A stretch of DNA of 64,000 nucleotides from Cercis canadensis (GCA_003255065.1 QAOA01005747.1:1-64000); one strand, 5' to 3'; positions 52,116 to 64,000 are shown, counted from the stretch's first letter. The notes: generated by a model not told the origin, from the letters alone. Numbers and translations: made by a program.

Positions 52116-53142
52116 GGATAAAAGTTAGGTAAAATTTCTTGAGTACTTATTGTATTGTTTTCTTATTAAAAAATGACATGTGACTACTTTTGCATGTAGG
52201 TGCCATCTCACTGTCTAGTTGCCCACCCTCACTCTCTCTTTCCCCTCACCTCTGTTCCTTTGCTTTGTTCATCACCCTCTGCAACCTCCCCTTGCTCCTT
52301 TCACCATCACTCTGCAACTCCCCCTTGCTCCGTTCACCACCACCGGTAAAGAACCAACCAATTCTGGTCTTCCTCATGCCAGAACTAGTGCCAAATTTGG
52401 TCATTCTCATGCCAAAAAATCATCTCCAACCCATTACAGATTTGTCTTTCTTCTCCCCCACCCCACCGATAGTCCCTTTCTCGTTTACAACCCCACAGGC
52501 AATGAGGCTTTTTGAACATCCCAACACCATCCAACACCAAAGCCTCAATTTCCACCATCACTAATGCAAAAAAGAGAACCAGGGAAGAAGAAAGGAAACA
52601 TCATAGTAGTTCTAAAAATTTAGACAATCAACTAGCAGAAAAAGAAAGAAAGAGGAGGGTAGAGATAAAGAGGGAGAAAGGAATAATGAGGATGGTGCAA
52701 GGTTTGGGAACGATGGGTAGCAGAGGAAGAAGTAGAAAAAAAAGCCTCAATATTGCCAGAGGGGTTGTAGAGGATAGAGGGACTATCGGAGGGGTGGGGG
52801 AGAAAGAGAAATCTGTAATGGGTTAGATTAGAGGTGATCTTTTGGCATGAGAATGACCAAATTTGGCACTAATTCTGGTATGAGGAAGACCAGAATTTGC
52901 TGGTTCTTTATCGGTGGTGGTGAACGGAGCAAAAGAGAGTTGTAGAGTGATGGTGAATGGAGAAAAGGGAGGTTGTAGAGGGTGGTGAACAGAGCAAAGG
53001 AACGGAGGTTAGGAGAAAGAGAGAGTGAGGGTGGGCAACTGGACAGTGAGATGACACCTACTTGTAAAAGTAATTCACATGTCATATTTTAAAAAGAGAA
53101 TAGTACAATAAATACCTAAAAAAATTTACCTAAATTTTGTCT
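52116..53142. mobile_element. MULE relative of the Pack-MULE, very long TIRs
   Basis: Perfect 9-base target duplication ATTTTTTAA (52107-52115 and 53143-53151). Arms of about 400 bp (52116-52514 and 52737-53142) start GGATAAAAGTTAGGTAAAA, close to the GGACAAAACTTAGGTAAAG of the element at 17780-19295, and share its ACATGTG phrase. Only about 220 bases lie between the arms. No transposase and no recognised captured gene; apparent ORFs here are in the low-complexity arms. Confidence 0.88.
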
Positions 53143-53151
53143 ATTTTTTAA

Positions 53152-54180
53152 ATTGGAGCAATTTGATCAATGTTATTTATGTCTGTCAAATGGCTTAACA
53201 TAATGCTTACGTGACATCAATGTGATAGACAGTTAAGGGCCACAGGGCAGCCAACTAATGGCAACGTGGCAAAGTAAAAAATGAGGATGGTATAATTAAT
53301 AGTGTCATTGGTGACAAGTCATCCATGTGGCAACTAACTAATGACATGGCATTCACATAGCCTATGGTGCTACATAAGCCCTTTGTTCGGTCACTTGATG
53401 GATCTAGATGGTGGGACCAAATTGTTTTGGTCTTTTCGACTATATCTTTGAATTCGAATATAAAACTTACAAGATATAATAAAGATATTAATACCAATCA
53501 TTTACAAATTATTTGGTAAATTGCTTGACTTTAGATTGTTATATTTTAAACTACATAACCAAATTGTTATGTTTTTTATACAAGAGGGATCAAAAGTGTA
53601 TCAAATAGTGTTTTTTGAGCAAATATAAAATGAACTGTCCTTTTAGTTTTTAAAAATTTAGCGAAAATTACTTAGGTCTTAAGAGATTTTTTTTTTGGTA
53701 TAATTTGTCTCCCTAAAAAATTTAAAAACTCAATCAAAATTATCTATTTTAGGGATCAAGTAATAGTAAAAAGAAGGACAATTTTAATCAACTTTTTGAA
53801 TTTTTAAAGATTCAAGTGATATAAATTTTTTTAAAAAAATTCAAATAATTTTATTAATATTTTTTAAGACTAAAAAAGACCTTTTACTCAAGGCCAAGTC
53901 TACTATACCCATCTATAAATATGGGTATTGGTTCAAAGCCAATCATTTTATTTTATGTTTCTTTTAACAATACAAAGTTGTCCATAAATCGTACAATTTG
54001 TAAAATTTGAGTTCAAGTGATCACACTAAATTTTCTATTTATTGAATTCAAATTCTGTTAACTTTATGTAAAAGCATATACAATTTTGCAGTGTAACTGT
54101 ACAGTTTTACACATGACATAAAATGATTGGCTGTTTACTCAAATATATATAACAAGGGATAAACGGTGTGTTTCACCGAC
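53152..54180. other. Intergenic DNA, probable foldback at 53636-53884
   Basis: GTCCTTTTAGTTTTTAAAAA at the left is partly inverted at the right (TTAAGACTAAAAAAGAC). The match is AT-rich and imperfect. No gene seen. Confidence 0.4.
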
Positions 54181-54834
54181 CGTTTTCCCTGGTCTTAACC
54201 ATCCCCGTTCGGGTGCACATCTCATGATTTTCTCTGGATTCTGATTTTCTCAAACAACATTTTCGGTAGTTACTCACTGGGATTTGATTTTAATTGAAGA
54301 GTGCTGTTCGCATTGGTGGAAACAGTGGTCGCTCACCATCCTGTTCATTTTCTCGGCACTTTCTCAGTTACATCTTCATACTTGTGAGTGTATTTTTTTT
54401 TTTATTTTTTAACTGAATCGCGCTCTCTTTTCCTTGCCATTTGTTTCTTCTCTTGGTGCCTCCATTTTTTTTTTATTTCTGTTCATGGTTTTCTTCAAAT
54501 TTCTGTTGCTATTATAATATTTGGTTCCTCTATCGTTAATTTCTGAGTAAGACAATGTTGAGTGTTGCCTCTACATGTAACTTTGCAAAAACCAAACTTT
54601 GTAGTCATGGGCTTATCTTAAACTTTGTAATTTATCCAGTTTGTGATAATTTTTAAATGGGTCAATCCTGCATTTACCAATTGACATCTGTACACAGAGT
54701 AATCTATCAGAAATTCAATCCAGGTAAGATTATTGAGATATCTCTTCTCATTCTTTTTGGTGCATATTGGGTGGGATTTGAACCTGGTACCATCACAAGC
54801 TTTTGGAGGGATATGATTGTGGACTTCTTTTGCA

Positions 54835-57267
54835 ATGGGTTCAGTCATTGGTAAAGCTGCAAATGACCTTGGAGGTGTTCTTGGAAATGCTTTTGTGGCT
54901 CCTTTGAAGACTATTTTTGGTGGATCATGCGAGTAAGAGCAGATTTAAATTCATTGCCTTTTTTTGCCTTATGTTTCTGCATGTTTATTGGTTTAATAAT
55001 ATTTAGAAATAATTTTATGCAACATGTCATAAGAGAATAGTTTTTTGATCAGTGCAAAACTTACCTTCCCACCCCAACGAGAAAAAGAAAGGGGAAAACT
55101 GGAAAGGAAACTTAACCACACACATTGCAAGGCATGAAATGTTAAACCATGAACTAGTTACTTGACCATGACATGGAATGAGGAAGATAGATTTTCATCA
55201 ATGTCTGTTAGTCATAAAGTTGCAATTTAGTATCAAGGTTGGGGAGAGATATATTCACCAGCTGATATAATGAGTTCAAATCTAACTGAAAGTGGATAAA
55301 AAGGAATATGTATTAGATGTCTTGACAAGACCCAAAAGTCCTTATAGTTCGATGATATCCTAGACTTCATACATATAATATCTGAAGTTTGTATATTCTC
55401 GTTTGCTTCTTTATCCTAATTTGAGTATCAGAAGTGGAATTTAAGACTTGCTGCTGCTCACGGTGTTCCCTCACTTCCATGGTCAGTAAAATAACATACC
55501 TTGATCGAAGTATGCTGACCATGACAGATCCAGGAGGGCTGGCCCCACGTTTCAATTTTTTTTATCAAATTATGGGATTAGCACCCTCACTTTTGTAGTT
55601 TGACCCAATAAGTTATTTATGAATTCATCACTACTCTAGACAGACAACAAGATATTAGTTTTGTCTCATTTAGCCAATATCAACAAACTTTGTGATTTAG
55701 GGTTTATGAAGCAATTGGTCTAGTTGACCATTAATTCCCATTTCAAATTGAAGTCATCTTTGTGATTAGAATTATCCATTTATTTTATAGTTTTTTATTA
55801 GTGCTTATTAAGTTGAGACATATGAGAGGTTTTCACTAGTTATGCCAGTTCTTGTGGGGCTTATTGTCCTTAGAATTGAGGTCTACAACAGAAAATTTAA
55901 CCCATCATTAGCATAAGTTTTCCAATTCAACTCTTTTGACAGCTTTCAAGCACTTTTGTCATTCATACACTGGTATGTTCTATTCTATAACTGAGATGAA
56001 GAAGAACTTGGCACTGTTTTTGGAAGAAATATTCTAGATTTTATTTGGCAATGCCATTAATGAATTGCTTTATATTCATTACCCAAATGATTATCATCTT
56101 GGACAGGATAATTTTATTTGATCATTTGAATTGACCTGCTTGTTGCATTTGTAATATGTTGACCTCTTTGTAGTTACTCTGATTTGAAGCTACCTTGATT
56201 CTGCAGGGACATATGTTCAGGAACATGGGACGTTGTTTGTTTCATCGAGCACTTATGTATTTCCAGCCTGGGGAAACTGTTGATGATTTTGGTTATTTGC
56301 TACATAAGTAATTCTTCCTTGATTTCATGTGTTTCCATTTTCAGTTCCTTTCTTTCTTTTTTGATAAGAAATAGTGCCATGAATATATGATCTCGTCCTG
56401 CTAATGTTCATTGGATTTACTAACCCGCTCTAGCTAACCATTGCATGGCACATCTATACTAATAGATAAAGGCGATATGCTCTTTAGCATTCAATTTTTC
56501 TTTTCCCAAAATCCTTTTTAATTTGTTTTTGTAGGTTTATTCACAAATAAAAATAGGGGTGATTTTGTAGATTTGAATATGAAAAAAAAAGATCGTATAT
56601 ACTCATATCCCACTCTTTTTTTTGGTTGGTAAAGAGGAATTCATAGATAATAAAGCGAGACTCATATCCCACTCTTTAAGGAAGCAGTTATTTAAGGAAA
56701 TCACACATTTGAAAACAAAAGGAACAAAGAATAACATAAAGCAACTCATTTTGAGTTTGTGTTGCATATATAGTAGCATTTGTCCTTAATCCTATATTCT
56801 GTGTTTCAGTGTTATTGTTCTTCTACTTATTGTTCAAGCTGGGAATCTGCCAATGCATAGCAAGAAGCCTTTGTAAGATGTGTTGGGCTGCCTGTGAGGC
56901 ATACTGGTTTGCTTTAGGAGACATTACCTGCTTCATGTGGCGAAAGCTAATAAACACCAAGAGGATTAACCGCAGAAGACTACGGCGTCTCCGAGATGTT
57001 GAGCTAGGGTACAGTTCAATGGATGATGAAAGTGATTTTTCAATCAATTATAGTCATGTTGGTAGGAAGCGAAGATTGTTGAGAGAGAGAAGAAAGGATC
57101 ATTTGCAGAACTCTCTGCACCTGTCAAAGAGGAATGGGAGCATCAATCAACATCGCTACTATCATGTAAAATTGAATGGTAGGTCTCAAAGATTACATAG
57201 CTCAAGAGAGCTCCGAAGAAATCATTATGGTAGAGCTGGGATTTTCAAGAGGAGGCGACTTAGGTGA
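54835..57267 (+). CDS. Small cysteine-rich basic membrane protein, uncharacterised plant gene
   Basis: Exons 54835-54932, 56207-56307 and 56810-57267; GT-AG introns, phases agree, 657 nt and 218 aa. N-terminus MGSVIGKAAND fits the N-myristoylation pattern (Gly2, small residue at 6). Then VAPLKTIFGGSCEDICSGTWD, a hydrophobic span at about residues 57-77 (KLLMILVICYIMLLFFYLLF), a Cys cluster (GICQC, SLCKMCWAACEAYW, ITCFMW) and a long Arg/Lys-rich tail ending FKRRRLR. I recall similar unnamed plant proteins but no function. The layout suggests a protein anchored at a membrane with a basic cytosolic tail. A likely 5' UTR exon lies near 54230-54390. The start was chosen because upstream in-frame sequence is not protein-like. 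Confidence 0.8.
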
Positions 57268-57329
57268 TGAAATGCTATGATGATGGAGTTACTTTGATTG
57301 TTTATGCCCAGAAGATGATAGTTCTTTGG

Positions 57330-57702
57330 CTCCAACAAAGTGATCATATCAAAGGTTTTACTTTTACCACAAGAAATGTGACTCGCTGCATATCCACCAC
57401 ATATTTATTAAAAGATGATTGCAAAGCTACCTAAGGGGTAGTGCTACACCACCGGGTTCTGGTGGGACTCAGATCCTGAAATTGTTGTAGTTATGAAAAT
57501 CTCAAAAAATTGAGGCTCCAACAGAGTGAAGATGTCAAAGGTTTTACTTTTACCACAAGAAATGTGACTCGCTGCATATCCATCACATATTTATTAAAAG
57601 ACGATTGCAAAGCTACCTAACAGGTAGTGCTACACCACCGGGTTCTGGTGGGACTCACATCCTGAAATTGCTGTAGTTATGAAGATCTCAAAAAATTGAG
57701 GC
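57330..57702. repeat. Tandem duplication of about 185 bp, two units
   Basis: Both units run from CTCCAACA(A/G)AGTGA to CTCAAAAAATTGAGG with few differences. They follow the stop codon of the 218-aa gene by 60 bases and may form its 3' UTR. Confidence 0.85.
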
Positions 57703-57925
57703 ACATAATGTGAGTAGAATTTGAGTTTAATTATGTAAAAGAAAATCATTATTCTGCATTATTTGTTTTTTTCGACCATTTTTCTGTATTGCTCTGTTGA
57801 AAACTAATTGTTCTGACTCACATCAAGTGTCTTGTTTTTCGAGACCTTTACAATGACACCAATTTTAGGATGTAAGTCCCACTAAAACCCTCTCAAATAG
57901 GGGGTGGTGTAGTGCTATCCTCTTT
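57600..57925. mobile_element. Foldback MITE remnant
   Basis: GGTAGTGCTACACCACC ... GGGACTCACATCCTGAAATT is inverted as AATTTTAGGATGTAAGTCCC ... GGTGGTGTAGTGCTA. The left arm is also present in the first tandem unit (57437), so the 185-bp duplication involved this element. Confidence 0.6.
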
Positions 57926-59233
57926 TAAAAAGGAGCTAGCTTAGCTTGCATCTAGTTAAAATGCACGGTTGTGGTGTTGTAGCTTGAATAGAAGGATGAT
58001 CAATTTTATACCATTTAATCTTAGATATTTGTATTTATAATTTTGTAGCATGACATTTTTGTCTGTTTGCCAACACAAGGTGTGATGTGCTTTTACCTTT
58101 CAAAAAAAGGTATATTGACTGTAAAAAAGGAAAAAGAGAGAAAGAAGGCTAAGAGGATGGCGTACATTCATCTTCTGGAACAGGGAAAGAGAGTAGAGAA
58201 AGGAAGAAAGTAAGAGGTAATTGACTGCAGAGAAAAAGTGATGTGATTCCGAAAACTCAAGCTAACAAATTATTCTCATAACAGTGCTGTTCAGAGTTTG
58301 TTTAATTGGTGAGAAGGCTGTCTTTCCTGCAATTTCACGCAAATTTGGTATGTTTATTCCCATTGTCTGCCATTTGAATTCTTCTATTGACACAAATTAG
58401 CGTTTCACTTGAATTTTTTTGAGTTACAGACATTTTTCGTTCTTGAATTATTTCTCAGATGTCACTTTGGTCCTTGATTTATTTTTTGTGTCACTTTAGT
58501 CCTCAAATAATCATTATGCCCACAAATCAGTCCTTTAAGAAATCATTTTTGATGCTATGGAGGACTAATTTGGCGGGTAATATAATTATTCGAGGATTAA
58601 AGTAACACAAAATAAATCAAAGACTAAAGTGACATTTGAAAAATAATTCAAGGACAAAAAATATATTTTACTCAATTTTTTTCTTACCAAAGAATTTAGG
58701 GTGCTATTTTTATTGAGATGTTTTGTAGATGTTGTTGCTGCTGTTGATGCTGCTTGGCTTGAGGATAAATATGAGGCAGATACGAGCAGAATTATTTGCC
58801 TTGAGAAATGCAGCCTTGGGAGACTTAACAACTATTAGCTAGGCTATTTCAAGTTCAGAATCAGTCTTAAACTGTTTGTCCATTAGTCATGTCCTTAGAC
58901 AAACACTTTCCTTTTTTTTTTTCTTACACCCTTTACTGAAGTTATTTTGTGTGGATTAATAAAAAAGGGCATAATTCAACAAAATACAAATTATGCGATT
59001 TATTTACTGTATTTTATAAAAAATCTTCTGAATTTTAATCTCTTCTACTTCTTGATTCCTTTCATCTAACCCTTAACTTTTTTACACACCACCAATACTT
59101 CTATTAAGAGGTGTAGAACTATCATTTCTCCCTATCCATATATACTACATTTGGCTATTATTTTGTCCCATCTATTTTCTTATAGTTGGAAAGAATAACT
59201 TGTTTCAAAATCTTTGCTTTGCTTGTTCTGCAG
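57926..59233. other. Intergenic DNA with a foldback element at 58413-58680
   Basis: The foldback has arms of about 125 bp (TCTTGAATTATTTCTCAGAT / TTGAAAAATAATTCAAGG; TTAGTCCTC / GAGGATTAAAG). A weak exon-like frame follows an acceptor at 58732 (VVAAVDAAWLEDKYEAD); I do not recognise it. The last 150 bases resemble the end of intron 2 of the downstream transporter gene. Confidence 0.55.
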
Positions 59234-60366
59234 TCTATTCCTTTGTATCTCTCTGAAATGGCACCACCACAACTCAGAGGGGCAATCAATAATGGCTTCC
59301 AATTCAGCATTATTGCCATTGGAGCTTTATCTGCTAATCTAATCAATTTTGGCACAAAGAAGATTGAAGGTTGTTGGGGGTGGCATGTCTCCCTAGCCTT
59401 GGCTGCATTTCCAGCCTTAGTCCTAAAATTAGGTGCACTCTTCCTCCCAAAAACTCCCAACAGCCTAATCCAACGCAGCAACAACCATCAAAAGGCCAAG
59501 CTGAATGCTTCAAAGAATCCGAGCCATAGATGATGAGCAAGCAGAACTTGATGATCTTATTGATGCAAATTCTAAGTCAAAAACCAGCAAACACCCCTTC
59601 AAGATCATCTTTAAACAAAAATATAGGCCTCAACTTGTAATTGCAATAGCAATACCATTTTTCCAGCAAGTCACAAGGATCAATCTCATTGCCTTCTATG
59701 CCCCAGTATTCTTTAGAACAATTGGTTTAGGTAAGTGTCTTACTCTTGTCTGCTGCCATGTCTGGCATTGTAGGCACTTGGTCAAACTTCCTATCAATGC
59801 TCAAAGTCGATAAACTCGGCCAAAGAAATTTTTTCACAGTTGGGGGCATTCAAATATTTGCATTACAGTGTATTGTTGGAGGAATTATGGCAACTCTGCT
59901 TGAAGGCCATGGTCGATTAAGCAAAGGGTATGCTTATTTGGTTTTGATATTCATATATGTTGCTGGATTTGGATGGTCATGGGGGCCACCAGGATGGTTA
60001 GTACCATTGGAAATTCAATCAGTGGGGCAAAGCATGACTGTACCGTTGAGCTTTCTCTTCACTTTCATTGTTTCTTAGACTTTTCTAGCCATGATTTGCC
60101 ACTTTCAGTCTGGGAGTTTCTTTTTCTTTGGAGCTTGGGTGGTGCTGATGATTATATTTGTGTGCTATTTTTTACCAGAGACTAAGAATGTGCCCATTGA
60201 ACAAATGGAGAAAGTGTGGCAGGAACATTGGTTCCCAAAAAGAATGGTGGGTGAAGTGAAGAATGAAGAGAGCAAGAAGGTAGACTATATACTATGCCTC
60301 ATGGAAAATCTAGCTCTGGATGTTCTACAGAGCAAGAAGGAGATTCTAGGTTCTATCCTCTGTTAG
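59234..60366 (+). pseudogene. STP-type hexose transporter pseudogene, 3' fragment
   Basis: Starts at an acceptor (TTCTGCAG) and reads [44 protein letters not shown], then after a 1-base insertion near 59502 [30 protein letters not shown]. After another shift near 59730 it reads VDKLGQRNFF and WSWGPPGWLVPLEI, and after a stop at 60076 FFFFGAWVV and LPETKNVPIEQMEKVW. Sugar transporter motifs are recognisable but PETPNS has become PKTPNS and the SEIFP segment is deleted. Exons 1 and 2 are absent; only the end of intron 2 is upstream. About 80% like 62682-63733. Confidence 0.88.
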
Positions 60367-61037
60367 GTAATGTATCTTTATTAAAATTCAAATACTTGAT
60401 TTTACCCTTTGGAGCATGAAACACTTGTAAGAGTTTCTAGTTCCTACCTTTAAAATGCTGCTGCACATGGCATATTTAAATAATAGGATTGGCTTGACAC
60501 CTTTCCGCCACCACATACTATGTCGACATTCACATGCACCATTTTCACTGTTCAAGTTGTCTCCACCAATCATACAAGGAATAAGAGATAGGCATCTGTT
60601 GGAGACAAATTTGGTCGCCCCCACCCCCTCCCTCTCTCTGCTTTGATTTCAAAGATACGTGTCCATAAATAAGCTAAGCCTTCACAAATACATGTCTATA
60701 AAAATAAGCCTTCTAGGGTTACACAAGTCACCCCACATAGATTTGATATTGAGTGCTACCTGCCACTTGACTATTTGAGCCAAGAGATATTGCTCTTCTT
60801 GTTCTTTATCTGCAACCGATAAATATATTCAAGCCTATAAGATTATTCACAACTAATAATGTAGAAAGGCTTCTTTTAATTTTACTTCCCTTTGATTTAA
60901 AAGAAACACGTTTAATAAGAAGCCTTTCCGGCCAGCACAAGAGCTAAAGGGAGCAAAGTGATGAGTCAACCTTTCTTACTATATCTACCCCACACTGACT
61001 TAATTTTTGCCCATAGAGATTCCTCTTATATGCTGCC
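60367..61037. other. Spacer between the transporter copies
   Basis: Probable promoter region of the second copy. No gene seen. Confidence 0.45.
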
Positions 61038-61047
61038 TATATATAAA
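61038..61047 (+). promoter_or_regulatory. Probable TATA box of the second transporter gene
   Basis: TATATATAAA, 47 bases before the ATG at 61094. Leaves a short 5' leader if transcription starts about 30 bases downstream. Confidence 0.45.
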
Positions 61048-61093
61048 CTCTATCTTTCTCTCCTTCTGCTCTGTGTAAGCTTAAAGAAAAGCT

Positions 61094-63733
61094 ATGGCAG
61101 GTGGGTTTGCTATAACAAGCCAAAATGGACATTACAATAGGAAGATAACACTATTTGTTATCCTATCTTGTATGATGGCTGGCATGGGAGGTGTCATCTT
61201 TGGCTATGACATTGGTATATCAGGTGAGTGATGAGTCTCATAGTACTAGTTAGTGATTCAATTGCAGATAATAATAATATTCTGGGTTTTGTTAACTTGG
61301 TTGAGTGACTTTGAAGATGGGGTGACCTCAATGGAGCTATTTCTAAAGAAGTACTTCCCAAATGTATACGATAAGATGAAAGAGGATAGCAATATTAGCA
61401 ACTACTGCTTATTTGACAGCCAACTATTGACCTCTTTCATATCCTCACTTTATGTTTCTGGTCTTGTTACTTCCTTCTTAGCCTCATATATCACCGAAAC
61501 CTTCGGACGCAAGCCATCGATTATTGCAGGAGGTGCTGCTTTCCTTGCTGGTAGTGTCCTTGGTGGTACAGCTTTTAATGTGTGCATGCTCACAGTTGGT
61601 CGCCTTTTGCTTGGAGTTGGGGTTGGCTTTGCCAACCAGGTAAGGACCCGATATTCTGCAGAATGAACTATTCCTCTAGTCTATATATATCATAGAAAGT
61701 AAGATTTAAGAGGAAAATGGTTTATTTTTTTGTTTATAGTTTCGTGTCCATAATGCCCCAAGTGTAACCCTAACGGTTCTGGGTAACATTTTTCAAGGGT
61801 TCCTCTGTTTCCTTTCTAGGATTAGGTTAAATGATCACATCAATGGTTTCCATATACTTCGTAACAGTTCTCAAAAATTCCCAAGTAGAAGACCTAACCT
61901 TTGGCAGCCTTATTGCTCGGAACATTTCGTCAAACACGTCAAATGCAAGAACTGCATCATAATATGCATCAAAGGTATCAATACAAATCAAATCAATTAT
62001 GAGCAAACTCTACGAATTTTGGTAGGATTTGTAAATCAAAAGATATAACACAAAGTGTGATTTGTAAATCAACTGAATTCTTGTACATATATGTTCCAAA
62101 CACACTTACGTGTTAAATCAATTCAATTCCAAGAAAAGTTGGTTCCAAACAAACTCTTAGTGATGGAACAAGACTATTTCAAGAAGTTTGAACAATGTTT
62201 TATGCATGCTATCAGTTGCACCTTCTTATACACCTACAAAGGTGTGCAATCAAAGTTTAACTGAAAAATGTTTAAGTGGCCCAAATAAACTCTAATTGTT
62301 TGATATGTGCAGGTGTGTAATTGCTTGTATATTTGAGAATTTCGCTCCTCTAAAGCATAAGCTGCATTTTGTAGAATTAAATATACTTAGATGTTAAGAG
62401 GCAACCAAACAGCATGCGGCCTACTTCTTTTGCTTTTTTATTAAGTATACTTTGTTTTTATATTGTTCTGTTATTGAGGGAGATCTTGTTCACCATATGT
62501 GCGCTTGTCTATTGCTGTGTTTTCTTTCTTTCTAATTTTTCTTTTGTTTCTTTAATTTTGGTTTAAATGCCTTCACATTAAGAGTAGGCAGTTTATCATT
62601 TCTCCCCTTGGCTATATAAAAGGCTATTACTTTACCCCATCCATTTTCTTATAGTTAGAATGATCTTTGCTTGTTCTGCAGTCATTTCCTCTGTATCTCT
62701 CTGAAATGGCACCACCACGACTCAGAGGGGCAATTAGTAATGGCTTCACATTCAGCATGAGCATTGGGATTTTAACTGCTTCCCTAATCAATTATGGCAC
62801 AGAGAAGATTGAAGGAGGTTGGGGGTGGCGTGTATCCCTTGCCTTGGCAGCATTTCCAGCCTCAGTCCTAATACTAGGTGCACTCTTCCTCCCTGAAACT
62901 CCCAACAGCATAATCCAATGCATCAATAACCATCAAAAGTCCAAGCTAATGCTCCAAGGCATCTGCGGCATAGATGATGTGCAAGCAGAACTAGATGATG
63001 TATTTGATGCAATTTCTAGGTCAAAAACCAGCAAACAACCATTTAAGAACATCTTCAAACGAAAATATAGGCCTCAACTTGTAATGGCAATAGCAATGCC
63101 ATTTTTCCAGCAAGCGACAGGGATCAATGTCATTGGCTTCTATGCACTGCTGCTATCAAGAACAATTGGTTTAGGTGAAAGTGCCTCACTGATGTCTGCT
63201 GTCGTGATTACCATTGTAGCCATTTCCGCTGTCTTCATATCAATGCTCTTAGTTGATAAACTCGGGTGGAGAACTTTGTTGATAGCTGGGAGCATTCAAA
63301 TGTTTGTAACACAATGTATTATTGGAGGGATAATGGCAACTCAACTCAAAGACCACGGTGGAGTAAGCAAAGGGTATGCTTATTTGGTTTTGTTTTTCAT
63401 ATTGATATATACTGCTGGGTTTGCATGTCATGGGGGCCACTGGGATGGTTAATACCAAGTGAGATTTTTCCTATGGAAATTTGATCAGCTGGACAAAGCG
63501 TGAATGTAGCAATGAACTTTATCTTCACTTTCATTTTTGCTCATACTTTTCTAGCCAAGCTTTGCCACTTTAAGTCTGAGATTTTCTTCTTCTTTGGAGG
63601 TTGGGTGGTGGTGATGACTATGTTTGTGTACTATTTTTTATCAGAGACAAAGAATGTGCCTATTGAACAGATGGAGAAAGTGTGTCAAGAACATTGGTTT
63701 TGGAAAGGAATGGTGAGTGCAGTGAAGGGATGA
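61094..63733 (+). pseudogene. STP-type hexose/H+ symporter, nearly complete, frameshifted
   Basis: Monosaccharide/proton symporter of the plasma membrane (STP family). Exons 61094-61223, 61317-61639 and 62682-63733, GT-AG introns, phases agree; about 500 codons against the usual 500-520. Motifs: MAGGF start, [65 protein letters not shown] and ETKNVPIEQMEK. Two defects: a 1-base deletion near 63427 (GCATGTCATGG, where GCATGGTCATGG gives the family sequence AWSWGP) and TGA at 63482 where Arg of the EIRSAGQS segment is expected. Both are late, so translation would end at 63452 with about four membrane spans missing. The frameshift could be a sequencing error; the TGA would remain. Confidence 0.82.
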
Positions 63734-64000
63734 AGAGAGCAAGAAGGTGGATTATATATGATTCCTGATAGAAAATCTAGTTCTGAATATTCAAGAGCTG
63801 TTGGCATTGACATTGTACTAACATCAATTATTTTGGACCCAAGGGCGTGGCCAGTGGTCATGTGCTTTGTCAATGTCTAGAGAGTTATTACTCTTGTGAG
63901 CAAACATACAATTAAACATTTGTATTATGTTCCTTACGTAAGAGATAAAAAATTTCAGTTCTTTCTAATCATGCTTTTGAGCTAGAATACCTTATTGGTG
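63734..64000. other. Downstream of the transporter
   Basis: 3' flank; no gene seen before the window ends. Confidence 0.4.

Noticed and set aside
52190..52826. Plus-strand ORFs of about 100-124 codons
   Set aside because: They lie in the inverted arms of the MULE, are Pro/Ser-rich low complexity, and have no family resemblance.
54740..54800. Minus-strand tRNA box B-like sequence near the start of the 218-aa gene
   Set aside because: No box A, tail or target duplication could be found, so a SINE call is not supported.

Overview
This window is nuclear DNA from a dicot-type flowering plant. Genes have GT-AG introns, the intergenic DNA is AT-rich and packed with plant transposons, degenerate plant telomere-type repeats (TTTAGGG-like) lie at the left edge, and the recognisable genes belong to plant families (chalcone isomerase, tropinone-reductase-like SDR, CYP714-like P450, STP-type hexose/H+ symporter, plant mobile domain). 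I cannot name the species. The sequence is a draft scaffold with one 45-base gap and seven single Ns; at least four of the single Ns lie between near-identical direct copies, so some apparent duplications are probably assembly joins.

Layout. 1-6690: degenerate telomere-like array interrupted by a 6.2-kb LTR element (LARD-like, with PBS, PPT, TSD GGGTT) that carries ORFs but no recognisable reverse transcriptase. 6746-10320: broken plant-mobile-domain gene joined to a truncated Ty1/copia element on the minus strand. 10388-13663: foldback element, tRNA-derived SINE, the 3' half of a chalcone isomerase gene, and a 424-bp TRIM. 14290-17390: LTR-like decayed repeat. 17394-19295: foldback element followed by a Pack-MULE with a perfect 9-bp TSD and 206-bp TIRs, carrying a Rab GTPase first-exon fragment and an intact 134-codon membrane-protein ORF.

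About 20735-28325 and 35460-40204 are two copies of a segmental duplication. Each holds a complete five-exon tropinone-reductase-like SDR gene on the minus strand (260 and 259 aa after splicing). Copy 1 has gained a 2.55-kb solo LTR (the empty site is preserved in copy 2) and a partial foldback element. Copy 2 ends abruptly inside a P450 exon. Between the copies are a SINE, a Tourist-like element and AT-rich DNA.

40205-50127 is a CYP714-like P450 pseudogene. It lacks its N-terminus, has a 7.4-kb Athila-like element inserted in a coding exon (TSD ATAAT), and carries a lost heme cysteine, a changed I-helix acid and an 11-bp tandem duplication. A SINE sits directly after its stop codon. 50895-53884 holds foldback elements and a second member of the Pack-MULE family. 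54835-57267 is an intact three-exon gene for a small cysteine-rich, basic, one-span membrane protein of unknown function. 59234-63733 is a tandem pair of STP-type sugar transporter genes, one a 3' fragment with several frameshifts and one nearly complete but with a 1-base deletion and a stop.

There is no operon-like pathway here. The coherent story is genome turnover: host genes duplicated, captured and broken by at least five transposon classes. The likely functional protein-coding loci are the two SDR genes, the 218-aa gene, and possibly the CHI 3' exons if they join exons outside the window.
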